A stretch of DNA of 32,832 nt from positions 1-32,832 of the forward strand of contig JAILRB010000062.1 in NCBI GenBank assembly GCA_024698585.1, read 5' to 3'. The notes beneath the pieces are model-generated. The model had not been told where the DNA came from, ran no database searches, and saw only the letters and a list, made by a program, of their open reading frames with translations. Within the stretch, counting starts at the first letter, position 1, and the number at the start of each line of letters is the position of its first letter. Origin of the DNA: Eubacterium sp. Its GTDB lineage: Bacteria > Bacillota > Clostridia > Lachnospirales > Lachnospiraceae. Positions 16,522 through 25,477 of the stretch are shown here, in pieces. The translations under genes were made by a program, and so were the position numbers.

Positions 16522-17405
16522 TAAAGATTGACAGTCTGACGAAACGGTTTGGGGAAACTGTGGCGTTACATGAATTAAATTGTGATATTTCAGAAGGCTC
16601 GATTTTCGGACTGGCAGGTAGTAACGGAAGTGGAAAGAGCACTTTGTTAAGAACGCTGTCTGGAGTTTATGAACCGGATGAAGGATGTGTTTATATTGAC
16701 GATGAAGAAGCATTTGATAATGAAAAGGTTAAGGAAAAATGTTATTACATTCCGGATTATCCATGGTTCTTTAATGACAGCACTGTGGAAAATCTTGCAT
16801 CTTTGATTCGGAACGTTTATTCCAATTGGGATGATGAGCGATATAAGGAATTGTGTAAAATTTTCCCAATCAAGACGAATTCCAAGATTGTGAATATGAG
16901 TAAGGGAATGCAGCGACAGGCATCTTTGATTCTTGCCTTTGCAGCAAGACCAAAGTACTTATTCTTAGATGAAATCTTTGACGGACTGGATCCGGTCATT
17001 CGAAAGAATTTAAAGAAACTGATTATAGAGGATGTGACAGATCGTGGAATGACCTGCATCATTGCGTCTCATAACTTAAGAGAAATTGACGATATCTGCG
17101 ATAAGATTGTTTTATTGCATCAGGGTGAAATGGTAACCAATGAGGATACGGATGAATTAAAGAATCAGATTAATAAGGTTCAACTGGCATTTAATGAAAT
17201 GCCTGATGCAGATATCTTTGAAGGATTGAATGTGGAAATCAATAGCCGCGTGGGCAATTACTTCAATGTAATCATTCGTGGTGATTTAGAAGAAGCATTA
17301 GAGCAGATAAACAGATATGAACCTTCTTTCTTACAGGTGTTACCATCGACCCTGGAGGAAGTATTTATTAAGGAAATGGAGGATGTAGGTTATGGAAAAC
17401 AGTAA
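16518..17405 (+). CDS. ABC transporter ATP-binding protein, YtrB-like
   Basis: The 295-residue ATPase energises the membrane protein encoded next. Walker A is GSNGSGKST (34-42), Walker B YLFLDE (147-152), with D-loop GLDP and switch His in IIASHN. The signature motif is NMSKGMQRQ (126-134), that is MSKGM where most ABC proteins have LSGGQ; this relaxed form is common in YtrB and EcsA-like exporters. The C-terminal 75 residues form an accessory domain after the ATPase core. It is translationally coupled at both ends: ATGA overlap with the regulator and a 14-base overlap with the permease gene. The set matches the GntR-ATPase-permease cassettes linked to envelope stress in Firmicutes. The substrate is unknown. 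Confidence 0.93.
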   Translation: MIKIDSLTKRFGETVALHELNCDISEGSIFGLAGSNGSGKSTLLRTLSGVYEPDEGCVYIDDEEAFDNEKVKEKCYYIPDYPWFFNDSTVENLASLIRNVYSNWDDERYKELCKIFPIKTNSKIVNMSKGMQRQASLILAFAARPKYLFLDEIFDGLDPVIRKNLKKLIIEDVTDRGMTCIIASHNLREIDDICDKIVLLHQGEMVTNEDTDELKNQINKVQLAFNEMPDADIFEGLNVEINSRVGNYFNVIIRGDLEEALEQINRYEPSFLQVLPSTLEEVFIKEMEDVGYGKQ

Positions 17406-19647
17406 TCGGAGAAAAGCACAGTCCATCTTTTGCTGGACTGTGAAGAAATATATGGGTGTATCGATTGCATATTGGGTATTGTTATTCCTTTCCCTGCCGG
17501 TACTCGAAGTGTTTGGAATGCTTGCAATCACTTCACGACAAAGGACTACGATGAAAGATTATATTAAGCTGTTTCAGCAAACTGATGAGTCCGTAATTGC
17601 AATGGCATTGTTTATTCTGGTGGCAGTAGTGATGTCCACAATTATTTCCTTTGTGACATTCTCTTATATGCATAATAAGCGATGCGTGGATTTCTTTGGC
17701 GGTCTTCCGGTAAGTCGTAGAACCATGTTTTTTAGCAGATATCTGGCAGTGGTTACAATGGTTGAAACACCGGTTCTGGTGTTTGGAATTATAGGGTCAG
17801 CATTAACTCTTTCCAGCGAGGGATTTACTGAATTCATAAAAATCGTATTCCTGTTAATGCTTGCCATTTGGGGAAATGTGTCCTTTGTGGCATTTATTTC
17901 TCTTTGCAGTGGAACCGTGGTGGATATGGTAATTTCTTATCTGGCATTAAATATTTCTTACCCGATTTGCGTATTGATTTGTGCATATTATCCGACGATA
18001 GTATTGCCGGGAATGGAAAGAATGCAGTTATCTGCCAGTACCTTTACCTTTTTTACTCCGTTGGCGGCACCGTTTACCGGAGCCTACGGAAACTGTAAAC
18101 TGTTACATTGTATTTGGTGGGTAGTAATTAATGTGGTGACATTGGTCGGTTGCTATTTCTTATGTAAAAAGAGAAAGGCGGAAACGGCTCAAAACTCCTC
18201 CACATTCTCAGTACTGTCGAACATCATTAAATTTATTATGTGTTTTGCGGCAGGATTTGGAATCGGCTGGCTCTTATCACTTCTTGGAATAGATTCTAAA
18301 ACACCGGTAATCTCTTATGCGTGGTTCATGGTTGGATTGTTTATCGGGGTGATGGTCACCAATGTTTTATTGCACCTCATTTTTAATAAAGGATTTACGA
18401 ATTATGCCAAGAGTTTAAAACTTTGTGCCAGTGTTTATGCGGCAGCAACGATTTTCTTGTTTTGTATTACATCTGGAGGATTTGGTTATGACGAATACGT
18501 TCCTGAAAAAGATGAAATTGAAGAGGTATGTGTATACGAAGGAACTTCCGGGTTCTATATCGGTGATAAGAACATTCTGGAAAAATACAGTAAGAATGAG
18601 GAAATCATTGACGCGGCTATAGATTTACATAAACAGATTGTGAAATCAAAAACAAAATATAAACATCATGGAGTATATCTTCCAGCGGGATATGATGTTG
18701 AATTCAATTCGGTATATGATACTGACGTATATGAAAGCGATGATCCGTCTGACTATTGTGACGAGCATATAATGATAAAATATCGCTTGAAAAGCGGACG
18801 AATTGTTACCAGATACTATGAAGTGGAATGGCCTGAAAAAATTAAAAAAAGAGAGTGCTTAAACAATGACTTTTATGTAAATCGCGATTTGGCAGTAAAG
18901 ATACCAGACAGTTATCTAACGGGTAACATAGGAATTGGAATCTATGAAGATGGCGGATGGGATGTAGAATCTATTGAGGTAAGTACTAAGGTTCAGAAAG
19001 AGATTCTTGAAGCCATTCGAAAGGATTATCATAAAGTTGGATTGGTTCAAGGGGTTAAATATCATGGCGCTTCCGGAGAAATAGAGGTAACAGAGGACAA
19101 AACATTATATAGTGTTGAAATAGATTATGTTGATGAACGAAATCATGATATTTCCGTTTATTGGGCAGTGGATTACTCTTATAAAAATACTATGAATGTG
19201 TTGAGGAAGTATCATCTCTTAAACAGAGACTTCGGTTACATAAACGACTGGTGTTCTAAGGAACCAAATCCGCAAGAAGTACATGTTAAGTCAACCAAGA
19301 CAGTATATATTGAAGTTCCAAAAGAGTGGAATGCAAAAAATCTTCAGGCAGTTTTAATGGGAAAAGATGCATATAGTATTCTCTGGGGATTAAATGATGT
19401 GAGAACCAAGTGTACCCATGTAAAAGATAACATTTGGTACATTACTTTACGGGAAACAGAGGAATATCCGGATGTTATGTTTTATGAAGTTAAGGATGAC
19501 ACTGTTTATACGACCGGTAAGATTCCAATGTCAAAAGAAGATGACAAGGATATGATTGTTGTTGGGGAACAGAAATATGGAGCCGATATCAGGGATACCT
19601 TCCCGGATCTGCTTTATACGTATGAATGGACGAATTACAAAAAATAG
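17392..19647 (+). CDS. ABC-2-type permease with a large extracytoplasmic C-terminal domain
   Basis: The 751-residue protein is the membrane partner of the ATPase just upstream. About nine hydrophobic segments fall in the first 365 residues (for example near 20-45, 65-90, 117-140, 155-215 as a pair or more, 240-260, 285-310, 315-345 and 345-365). The remaining 380 residues are hydrophilic and rich in Tyr, Asp, Glu and Lys, with many short beta-like stretches, and contain no further membrane helix. This extra domain may correspond to DUF6449, found in some Firmicutes permeases of this kind; I am not certain. GGAGG in the end of the ATPase gene at about 17378 supports the start at 17392. Translation overlaps the ATPase frame by 14 bases. 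The domain outside the cell could sense or bind an envelope compound. Confidence 0.85.
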   Translation: MENSNRRKAQSIFCWTVKKYMGVSIAYWVLLFLSLPVLEVFGMLAITSRQRTTMKDYIKLFQQTDESVIAMALFILVAVVMSTIISFVTFSYMHNKRCVDFFGGLPVSRRTMFFSRYLAVVTMVETPVLVFGIIGSALTLSSEGFTEFIKIVFLLMLAIWGNVSFVAFISLCSGTVVDMVISYLALNISYPICVLICAYYPTIVLPGMERMQLSASTFTFFTPLAAPFTGAYGNCKLLHCIWWVVINVVTLVGCYFLCKKRKAETAQNSSTFSVLSNIIKFIMCFAAGFGIGWLLSLLGIDSKTPVISYAWFMVGLFIGVMVTNVLLHLIFNKGFTNYAKSLKLCASVYAAATIFLFCITSGGFGYDEYVPEKDEIEEVCVYEGTSGFYIGDKNILEKYSKNEEIIDAAIDLHKQIVKSKTKYKHHGVYLPAGYDVEFNSVYDTDVYESDDPSDYCDEHIMIKYRLKSGRIVTRYYEVEWPEKIKKRECLNNDFYVNRDLAVKIPDSYLTGNIGIGIYEDGGWDVESIEVSTKVQKEILEAIRKDYHKVGLVQGVKYHGASGEIEVTEDKTLYSVEIDYVDERNHDISVYWAVDYSYKNTMNVLRKYHLLNRDFGYINDWCSKEPNPQEVHVKSTKTVYIEVPKEWNAKNLQAVLMGKDAYSILWGLNDVRTKCTHVKDNIWYITLRETEEYPDVMFYEVKDDTVYTTGKIPMSKEDDKDMIVVGEQKYGADIRDTFPDLLYTYEWTNYKK

Positions 19648-19658
19648 CATTTTCAGCA

Positions 19659-19697
19659 GGGTCAATTATTGACCCGTAAATGAAATAGTAGTATATT
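19659..19697 (+). promoter_or_regulatory. ilvE promoter with a dyad over the -35
   Basis: TTGACC (19669-19674), 17-base spacer, TATATT (19692-19697). The -35 is the right half of a perfect dyad GGGTCAA-TTA-TTGACCC (19659-19675). The dyad starts 11 bases after the previous stop and has no T run, so an operator is likelier than a terminator. Confidence 0.7.
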
Positions 19698-19708
19698 TAA
19701 TACAATGC

Positions 19709-19732
19709 GGGGAAATCCACAGGGGTTTCCCC
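19709..19732 (+). other. Hairpin at the 5' end of the ilvE mRNA
   Basis: GGGGAAA (19709-19715) pairs with TTTCCCC (19726-19732) around a 10-base loop, within about five bases of the predicted start of transcription. No T run follows. It may stabilise the mRNA or take part in regulation. It is too short for a T-box. Confidence 0.55.
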
Positions 19733-19770
19733 ACTCTATATTAAATTATACAGCACGGAGGATATATAAG

Positions 19771-20796
19771 ATGGACAAGAAAAATATCGACTGGGCAAAC
19801 CTTGGATTCGGATATATTTCATCTGATCAGAGATTTGTTTCAAACTATAAGGATGGAGCTTGGGATGAAGGAACCATGACTTCTGATGACAAAGTTGTAA
19901 TTAGTGAATGTGCCGGTGTATTACAGTACGCACAGACCTGTTTCGAAGGGATGAAGGCATACACTACAGAAGATGGAAAAGTAGTTATTTTCCGTCCGGA
20001 CTTAAACGCATCCAGAATGAAAGATTCCTGTGAACGATTAGAAATGCCGGTTTATCCGGAAGATAAATTTGTGGAAGCTGTTGCTGAAACAGTTAAGGCA
20101 AATTTAGACATCGTGCCACCATATGGCTCAGGTGCCACATTATATATCAGACCATATATGTTCGGTAGTTCACCGGTTATCGGTGTTAAGCCGGCTGATG
20201 AATATCAGTTCAGAGTATTTGTTACACCGGTTGGTCCTTACTTCAAGGGCGGCGCTAAGCCAATCGTAATCAAGGTTAGTGATTTCGACAGAGCAGCACC
20301 TCATGGAACAGGACATATCAAAGCCGGATTAAATTATGCCATGAGTCTTTACCCAATTGTAAAGGCACATGAAGAAGGATATGCAGAAAATATGTATTTG
20401 GATGCTGCAACAAGAACAAAGGTGGAAGAAACAGGTGGAGCAAATTTCATCTTCATCACAAAAGATGGAAAGTTAGTTACTCCAAAGTCTGACAGTATCT
20501 TACCTTCTATCACAAGACGTTCGATTATGTACGTAGCAGAACATTATCTTGGAATGGAAGTAGAACACAGAGAAGTTCTTTTCGATGAAGTAAAAGACTT
20601 TGCAGAATGTGGTCTTTGCGGAACTGCTGCAGTTATTTCACCGGTTGGAAAGATTGATAATCATGGGGAAGAAATTTGTTTCCCAAGTGGAATGGATGAA
20701 ATGGGACCAACAATCAAGAAATTATATGATACATTAACAGGAATTCAGATGGGAAGAATCGAAGCTCCTGAGGGTTGGATTTATGAGGTGAAATAA
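19771..20796 (+). CDS. ilvE: Branched-chain amino acid aminotransferase
   Basis: The 341-residue enzyme transfers the amino group between leucine, isoleucine or valine and 2-oxoglutarate, using PLP (fold type IV). The Schiff-base lysine is Lys184 in TGHIKAGLNYA. The conserved Glu lies in TKVEETGGANFIFI (about 217-230), and the start YAQTCFEGMKAY (about 53-64) is the substrate-loop signature of the larger BCAT branch (ilvE type 2, similar to eukaryotic BCAT). Length is usual. The start at 19771 has GGAGG at 19757-19761; the in-frame ATG at 19705 lies in the leader hairpin region and is not used. It is a single-gene unit: own promoter before it, terminator after it. Not next to other ilv or leu genes. 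Confidence 0.96.
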   Translation: MDKKNIDWANLGFGYISSDQRFVSNYKDGAWDEGTMTSDDKVVISECAGVLQYAQTCFEGMKAYTTEDGKVVIFRPDLNASRMKDSCERLEMPVYPEDKFVEAVAETVKANLDIVPPYGSGATLYIRPYMFGSSPVIGVKPADEYQFRVFVTPVGPYFKGGAKPIVIKVSDFDRAAPHGTGHIKAGLNYAMSLYPIVKAHEEGYAENMYLDAATRTKVEETGGANFIFITKDGKLVTPKSDSILPSITRRSIMYVAEHYLGMEVEHREVLFDEVKDFAECGLCGTAAVISPVGKIDNHGEEICFPSGMDEMGPTIKKLYDTLTGIQMGRIEAPEGWIYEVK

Positions 20797-20818
20797 TAAA
20801 AATTGAATTTTTAGGGGG

Positions 20819-20851
20819 GGCTGCTTGTAAATTCAGGCAGTCTCTTTTTTT
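20819..20851 (+). terminator. Terminator of ilvE
   Basis: GGCTGCTTG (20819-20827) pairs with CAGGCAGTC (20834-20842) with two G-U pairs; TCTTTTTTT follows. The next gene starts only 18 bases later, and I see no clear promoter between them, so read-through is possible. Confidence 0.8.
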
Positions 20852-20868
20852 ATAGGAAAGGGAAGTTT

Positions 20869-21816
20869 ATGTCAGAATTATCAAAGAATGCAAATGCCGT
20901 AATTAATGAAGTGAAAAAAGTTGTAGTTGGAAAAGAGGATGTCATTGAACTCATCATGACAGCGATTCTAGCCAATGGGCATATCCTGATGGAGGATGTT
21001 CCGGGAGTCGGAAAGACTACCATGGCAGTGGCATTTTCCAAGGCTATGGGAATTGAAGAAAAACGTGTGCAGTTCACACCGGATATCATGCCATCGGATT
21101 TGACCGGGTTTTCCATGTATCAGAAAGAAACAGGGCAGTTCAAGTATCAGCCGGGGTTATTAATGTGTAACTTGTTTCTGGCAGATGAAATTAACAGAAC
21201 TTCGCCGAAGACACAGTCAGCTTTATTGGAAGTCATGGAAGAACGAAAGATTACCGTGGATGGAGTCTCCAGAGTTCCGGGAAATCCGTTTATTGTAATT
21301 GCCACACAGAATCCGGAAGGTTCAGCAGGAACGCAGCTGCTACCGGAATCCCAACTGGACCGTTTTATGGTTTGTATGAATATTGGTTATCCTACCGTGG
21401 AAGAGGAAGCAGAAATCATTAAGCGCCGACAGAGCGGGAATCCAACGGAAGACGTGGAAGCGGTAATCCGGGCAGATCAGATTCTTGAAATGCAGAAAGA
21501 AGTGAAGCAGGTCTTTATGAATGATGAGGTATTAAAGTATATTGCACGACTTGCAGAAGCTACGCGAAACAATGATATGCTTATGGCGGGAATCAGTCCG
21601 CGAGGAACTGTGGCATTGGCGGCAATGAGTCGAGCCAATGCGTGGCTGAAGGGAAGAGACTATGTGATTCCTCAGGATGTGCTGGACATCTTTTTCCCGG
21701 TTGCCAGACATCGTATTCGCTTAACCTTAAAGGCGAAGGTGGGCAATGTGACATTGGATCAGGTATTGGAACAGACCGTAGCAAATGTGGATGTTCCTGT
21801 AATTAGAAAGAAGTAG
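20869..21816 (+). CDS. MoxR-family AAA+ ATPase
   Basis: The 315-residue cytoplasmic ATPase has Walker A DVPGVGKT (43-50), Walker B LFLADEINRT (102-111) with the MoxR-typical SALLEVMEERKITVDG just after it, sensor 1 IATQNP (about 144-149), and the C-terminal lid with GISPRGTVALAAMSRANAWLKGRDYV (about 242-267). MoxR ATPases are chaperone-like and act with von Willebrand or DUF58 partners. Here the DUF58 gene follows after 4 bases and a transglutaminase-like gene after that, the conserved trio of many bacteria. A purine-rich AAAGGGAAG lies before ATG 20869. No promoter was found between the ilvE terminator and this gene, so expression may depend on read-through or on an unrecognised promoter. 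Confidence 0.95.
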   Translation: MSELSKNANAVINEVKKVVVGKEDVIELIMTAILANGHILMEDVPGVGKTTMAVAFSKAMGIEEKRVQFTPDIMPSDLTGFSMYQKETGQFKYQPGLLMCNLFLADEINRTSPKTQSALLEVMEERKITVDGVSRVPGNPFIVIATQNPEGSAGTQLLPESQLDRFMVCMNIGYPTVEEEAEIIKRRQSGNPTEDVEAVIRADQILEMQKEVKQVFMNDEVLKYIARLAEATRNNDMLMAGISPRGTVALAAMSRANAWLKGRDYVIPQDVLDIFFPVARHRIRLTLKAKVGNVTLDQVLEQTVANVDVPVIRKK

Positions 21817-21820
21817 CGCT

Positions 21821-22921
21821 ATGATAAAACGAACGTTTATTTTTTTAGTCCTTTTTGTAATCACAGGGGTGTTATATTTTCTGTTTGATGAAGATATTTC
21901 CGGATATTTTTTGATTCTGGAAGCTGTGTATTTTCTTGGAGCGTTTTTGTTTTGCCTCATTGAAAAAACAAAACTGAAGATTCGGTTGAGAGATAATCAA
22001 TTTTCCGTGGAAAGGGAGCAGGAGATTCCGATTCAGGTACAGGTGGAAAACAAATCAAGAATCATCGACCAGAGAGTCCGTTTGTATTTTAAATTGGAAA
22101 ACAAGGCGGCAGGAAACAAGAAGAAATTTTATCGGGATTATGTAATTCCCAAAAAATCAAAACAGATGATCAGCATCCCGGTCAACGCAAAAAATTGTGG
22201 AGCCATGGTCATTACATTATCTAAGGCACGCATTTATGATTTGTGCTATTTAATGTGTATTCATAAACGGATGAAGCAACAGATGAAAGTGACGGTCCTT
22301 CCGAAGGCACACTTATTGGCTTTGGAAGTATCGAAAAAAACGAGAGATTTCATTGCCGATGCAGAAGAACATTCCGACAGAGAAAGTGGAGATGATGTAT
22401 CGGAAATTTTCCAGGTACGCGAATACACGGAACAGGATTCGGTTAGAGATATTCATTGGAAGTTATCTGCAAAAATGGATGACTTATTCGTGAAGGATTA
22501 TGGGAAGACCTTGGGAAGTTCTGTTCTTATCTGGGTGAACACGGAAAAGGGAAAACAGAAAAAGAAAAATAGAAAGCAGTATATGCAGGTTCTGGAAATG
22601 ATTGCTTCCATTTCCTTATCCTTGTTTGAGCAGGAATGCATTCATACGGTGGCGTGGTATGAAAAAGAACAGGTTAAGGTTCGAAAGAAGCGGGTAAGTA
22701 AGGAACGAAATGTATATGAATTAATGAATCTATTAGGAACCATTGAAGCTTATGAAGGAAATGATTTACGTGCGATTTATGAAGACGCCTTTCGCGGGGA
22801 AAGTTTCAGCACGATTATTGAAATTTCCTTAAGTGGTGAGGTTCTGGTAAATCAGGAACAATGCGATATCCCTAGAAAAAAGGGCGTGATTGACTGGAAG
22901 CAAGTCGCATTTTTAGTATAG
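21821..22921 (+). CDS. DUF58 domain protein
   Basis: The 366-residue protein has two adjacent N-terminal membrane helices (about 4-22 and 28-46), then a cytoplasmic or envelope-facing body. The DUF58 hallmark VREYTEQDSVRDIHWKLSAKMDDLFVKDYGK lies at about residues 201-231: RxYxxGDxxRxIxWxxxA in the family, with Glu-Gln in place of the usual Gly-Asp. A von Willebrand-like region follows (SSVLIWVNTEKG). The family is always found next to MoxR and is thought to be its partner or client. It starts 4 bases after the MoxR stop, so translation is coupled, and ends 11 bases before the transglutaminase gene. The actual biochemical role is not known. Confidence 0.92.
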   Translation: MIKRTFIFLVLFVITGVLYFLFDEDISGYFLILEAVYFLGAFLFCLIEKTKLKIRLRDNQFSVEREQEIPIQVQVENKSRIIDQRVRLYFKLENKAAGNKKKFYRDYVIPKKSKQMISIPVNAKNCGAMVITLSKARIYDLCYLMCIHKRMKQQMKVTVLPKAHLLALEVSKKTRDFIADAEEHSDRESGDDVSEIFQVREYTEQDSVRDIHWKLSAKMDDLFVKDYGKTLGSSVLIWVNTEKGKQKKKNRKQYMQVLEMIASISLSLFEQECIHTVAWYEKEQVKVRKKRVSKERNVYELMNLLGTIEAYEGNDLRAIYEDAFRGESFSTIIEISLSGEVLVNQEQCDIPRKKGVIDWKQVAFLV

Positions 22922-22932
22922 AAAGAGAAAAC

Positions 22933-25407
22933 ATGTCAGGATTTAACGTAGAACAACAAAGAAAAAAACAGAATAGTATATGGATGGATTTTGTTCGAAT
23001 CGCAGTAATCACCATAGGATTGGAATTGTTGTGGATTTCTTTTTCCCGGAGCATCAGGATTCCGTTACAAGGAATGACGATTTTAATCGGAATGATTCCA
23101 ATGATTTTTTGTGGCTACATTGTGGCGTCGTCTGATTCCTGGATTGCAGGAAAGGTGAAACCGAAAATCATGAATCTGTTCCGGGCACTTGCGTTATTAT
23201 CCTTTTTCCTTGTGATGTTTTTCATTGGGAGAGGAGCATTTGTGGATGGATGTGCTCTGATTTATGATAACTATTCCGGATTGTTTAACACTATACGATT
23301 GATTTCGAATCTAGATTTTATAAAAATGGATGACCTGGAATTGGCTTGGGTGATTATTCCCGTTACATTTGTGCTTTCCATGTTTTATACAAAAATTCAG
23401 GAAACAAGAAAAGGTTTTTTTCTTTTGGGGCTGATTCAGTTGAGTCCATTGTTTGCAGTAATGATTACAAACCATCTTCCTGAGTACCATTACTTTGTGG
23501 GCTTACCGGTTTCCATTATTTTGCTGATGGTCAGCAGTTTCGGAAATCGAACCAGAGTGATTCTAAAAAAAGAAGTGATGGTATGTATTGTTTTTGGCGT
23601 GGTGTTTATTTTGGGAGAAGTCCTTGTGGGGAATCTGAAGGATTATAAAATTGAGGAACGAAGACAATATGCAAAAGTTCGAGTGGCTCTAAAGAATATT
23701 ACGGATGTGAAACTGGAAAAAATGCTGGAAGAAATTCATGGGAATGATTTTTCAAATCAGGGAATTGGAAAAGGAGAATTGTCGAAACTTGATAGCTTTC
23801 AACCATCCGATAAAAAGGTTGCTGAAATAACGCTTCATGCGATGCCGGAAGAAACCGTTTATTTAAGGTCCTTTGTGGCATCAGAATACTCCAGGGAGCG
23901 TTGGAACCTGGCAAATCAGGAAGTGGAAGAAGAGTTAGATGAATTGTTGTGGGATGAAACGGATAAGGAGTCTGTTTTTAGTCACGGTGGCTATAATATG
24001 ATGGCAATCGTGAATATATGCGAGAGTAACTTGCGCGGGAAGGTTGTGAATCAGGAAAAAGAATACAATGTGTATGGAGATACAATGATTCTGAAACCAC
24101 TTACGGATTTAGACGGGGTGCAATTGATACCGTATTTTGCGCTTTTGAATCAGGATGATTTAGTCTTCAATCAGGAATTGTTCCCGCAATCTGATATGGA
24201 AGGCGGAAACATAAGCTATGCATATTATCCGAAAAAAGCTGCAGAACTTTTTACGGAGGAGCGAATTAACGAAACCGTTGTAAAATATTATGAAGGCGGG
24301 GATGGAAATGAATATAGGGGAAGCGAGGTTCTTTTGGAACCTGATAAATATTGGAATGGTTATCGGGACTTTGTGATTGATTATTATGAACAATATCCGG
24401 AAAATCTGGATGCGTTTAATGAATTGGTGAATCAATTACGCCGACGGGAAGATGCACCGGATTGGAAAGGCCTTGATGCGGAAATCGATGATTTGATTGC
24501 GTCAAAGTTTCACTATACAAGGAAACCGGGAAAAACTCCTGAAGGCATGGATTTTGTTGAGAATTTTGTAAAAACGAAAAGAGGCTTCTGTGTTCATTTT
24601 GCAACCTTATCCACATTGCTTTATCGTGCCATGGGAATCCCGGCAAGATACGTGGAAGGATATGCAGTGCCAAAGGATGCATTTCATACGACTGGAATGG
24701 GAGGGCGCGTTGAAGGAACGATTAACAATCAAATGGCCCATGCCTGGTGTGAAGTGTATGATGGAAACATGGGATGGATTCCAAAAGAACATACGCCGGG
24801 ATATGTGGAAGTGGAGAAGAAACAGGTAAATAACAAACCAATGAAAAATCAAGTACCATCTACCACGAAAACCGAGAAGGAAACAACGACGGCGAAAAAA
24901 GTGGAAAATACTACGGTACAGTCTACTGAGACAGTGACAAAAAAAGATGAAAAGATGACGGTAGTTTCCGGGAAAACTGAAACGAAAAAATCAGTTGTTC
25001 CGGTGTTTGTATTTTTCGGAGTACTTGGTGCTGTAGGGGCAGTTTATGTTCAGTACTTTGTCAGAAGACGGAATAAGGAAAAGAAGTTTAAAATGAAGAA
25101 GGATAACATTGGAATGCGATATATGATTCAGGAATTGTTCCAAATTTGTGGTGCAGTGGGAATTGATCTGAAACATTGCAGTGACAGGGAGGCTTTTTTG
25201 AGAATGAAAGAAAACATTCCGGCTTTAGAGGAGCAGCAGTGGTCCTGGATTTATGACAGAGGACTGGTGGCAGCCTTCTCCAAGGAAATCATTCCAAAAG
25301 AAGAATATCGTGAAATGAAAAAAATGTTGAATCGACTGAAACAGCAGATTTGGAAGGAGATGAATCCGTTCCGAAAAATTTTAATAAAACTAGTGTATGC
25401 TTTATAG
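22933..25407 (+). CDS. Transglutaminase-like membrane protein (TgpA type)
   Basis: The 824-residue protein has about six to seven N-terminal membrane helices (about 17-240), a large extracytoplasmic region, a transglutaminase core and a late membrane helix (about 686-712) followed by a DUF4129-like cytoplasmic tail. The catalytic triad is readable: Cys553 in KRGFCVHFATL, His603 in MAHAWCEV, and Glu619 in WIPKEHTPG, where most members have Asp. Before the last helix lies a Thr/Lys/Glu-rich linker (about 632-682) typical of a cell-wall-spanning spacer. It belongs to the MoxR-DUF58-transglutaminase trio; the proposed activity is protease- or cross-link-type chemistry on envelope proteins, but the substrate is unknown. 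Only a weak AGAGAA lies before ATG 22933, consistent with coupling to the gene 11 bases upstream. Confidence 0.92.
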   Translation: MSGFNVEQQRKKQNSIWMDFVRIAVITIGLELLWISFSRSIRIPLQGMTILIGMIPMIFCGYIVASSDSWIAGKVKPKIMNLFRALALLSFFLVMFFIGRGAFVDGCALIYDNYSGLFNTIRLISNLDFIKMDDLELAWVIIPVTFVLSMFYTKIQETRKGFFLLGLIQLSPLFAVMITNHLPEYHYFVGLPVSIILLMVSSFGNRTRVILKKEVMVCIVFGVVFILGEVLVGNLKDYKIEERRQYAKVRVALKNITDVKLEKMLEEIHGNDFSNQGIGKGELSKLDSFQPSDKKVAEITLHAMPEETVYLRSFVASEYSRERWNLANQEVEEELDELLWDETDKESVFSHGGYNMMAIVNICESNLRGKVVNQEKEYNVYGDTMILKPLTDLDGVQLIPYFALLNQDDLVFNQELFPQSDMEGGNISYAYYPKKAAELFTEERINETVVKYYEGGDGNEYRGSEVLLEPDKYWNGYRDFVIDYYEQYPENLDAFNELVNQLRRREDAPDWKGLDAEIDDLIASKFHYTRKPGKTPEGMDFVENFVKTKRGFCVHFATLSTLLYRAMGIPARYVEGYAVPKDAFHTTGMGGRVEGTINNQMAHAWCEVYDGNMGWIPKEHTPGYVEVEKKQVNNKPMKNQVPSTTKTEKETTTAKKVENTTVQSTETVTKKDEKMTVVSGKTETKKSVVPVFVFFGVLGAVGAVYVQYFVRRRNKEKKFKMKKDNIGMRYMIQELFQICGAVGIDLKHCSDREAFLRMKENIPALEEQQWSWIYDRGLVAAFSKEIIPKEEYREMKKMLNRLKQQIWKEMNPFRKILIKLVYAL

Positions 25408-25433
25408 ACAGTTACGACATATTTTGATATGAT
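25405..25433 (+). promoter_or_regulatory. Sigma-A promoter of the DUF975 gene
   Basis: TAGACA (25405-25410, beginning at the stop codon of the previous gene), 17-base spacer, TATGAT (25428-25433). AAGGAG at 25464-25469 serves the next ATG. Confidence 0.75.
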
Positions 25434-25477
25434 GAAGCATGAAAACATGAAAAACTGAAAGATAAGGAGATTTATTT

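Noticed and set aside
19698..19770. T-box or other amino-acid riboswitch before ilvE
   Set aside because: The leader is about 65 bases, with one short hairpin and no terminator. A T-box needs a longer leader with specifier loop and a TGGN-type anti-terminator bulge.
19705..19770. Upstream in-frame start for ilvE adding 22 residues
   Set aside because: The ATG has no ribosome binding site and lies within the 5' hairpin region. GGAGG is correctly spaced for 19771, where family homology starts.
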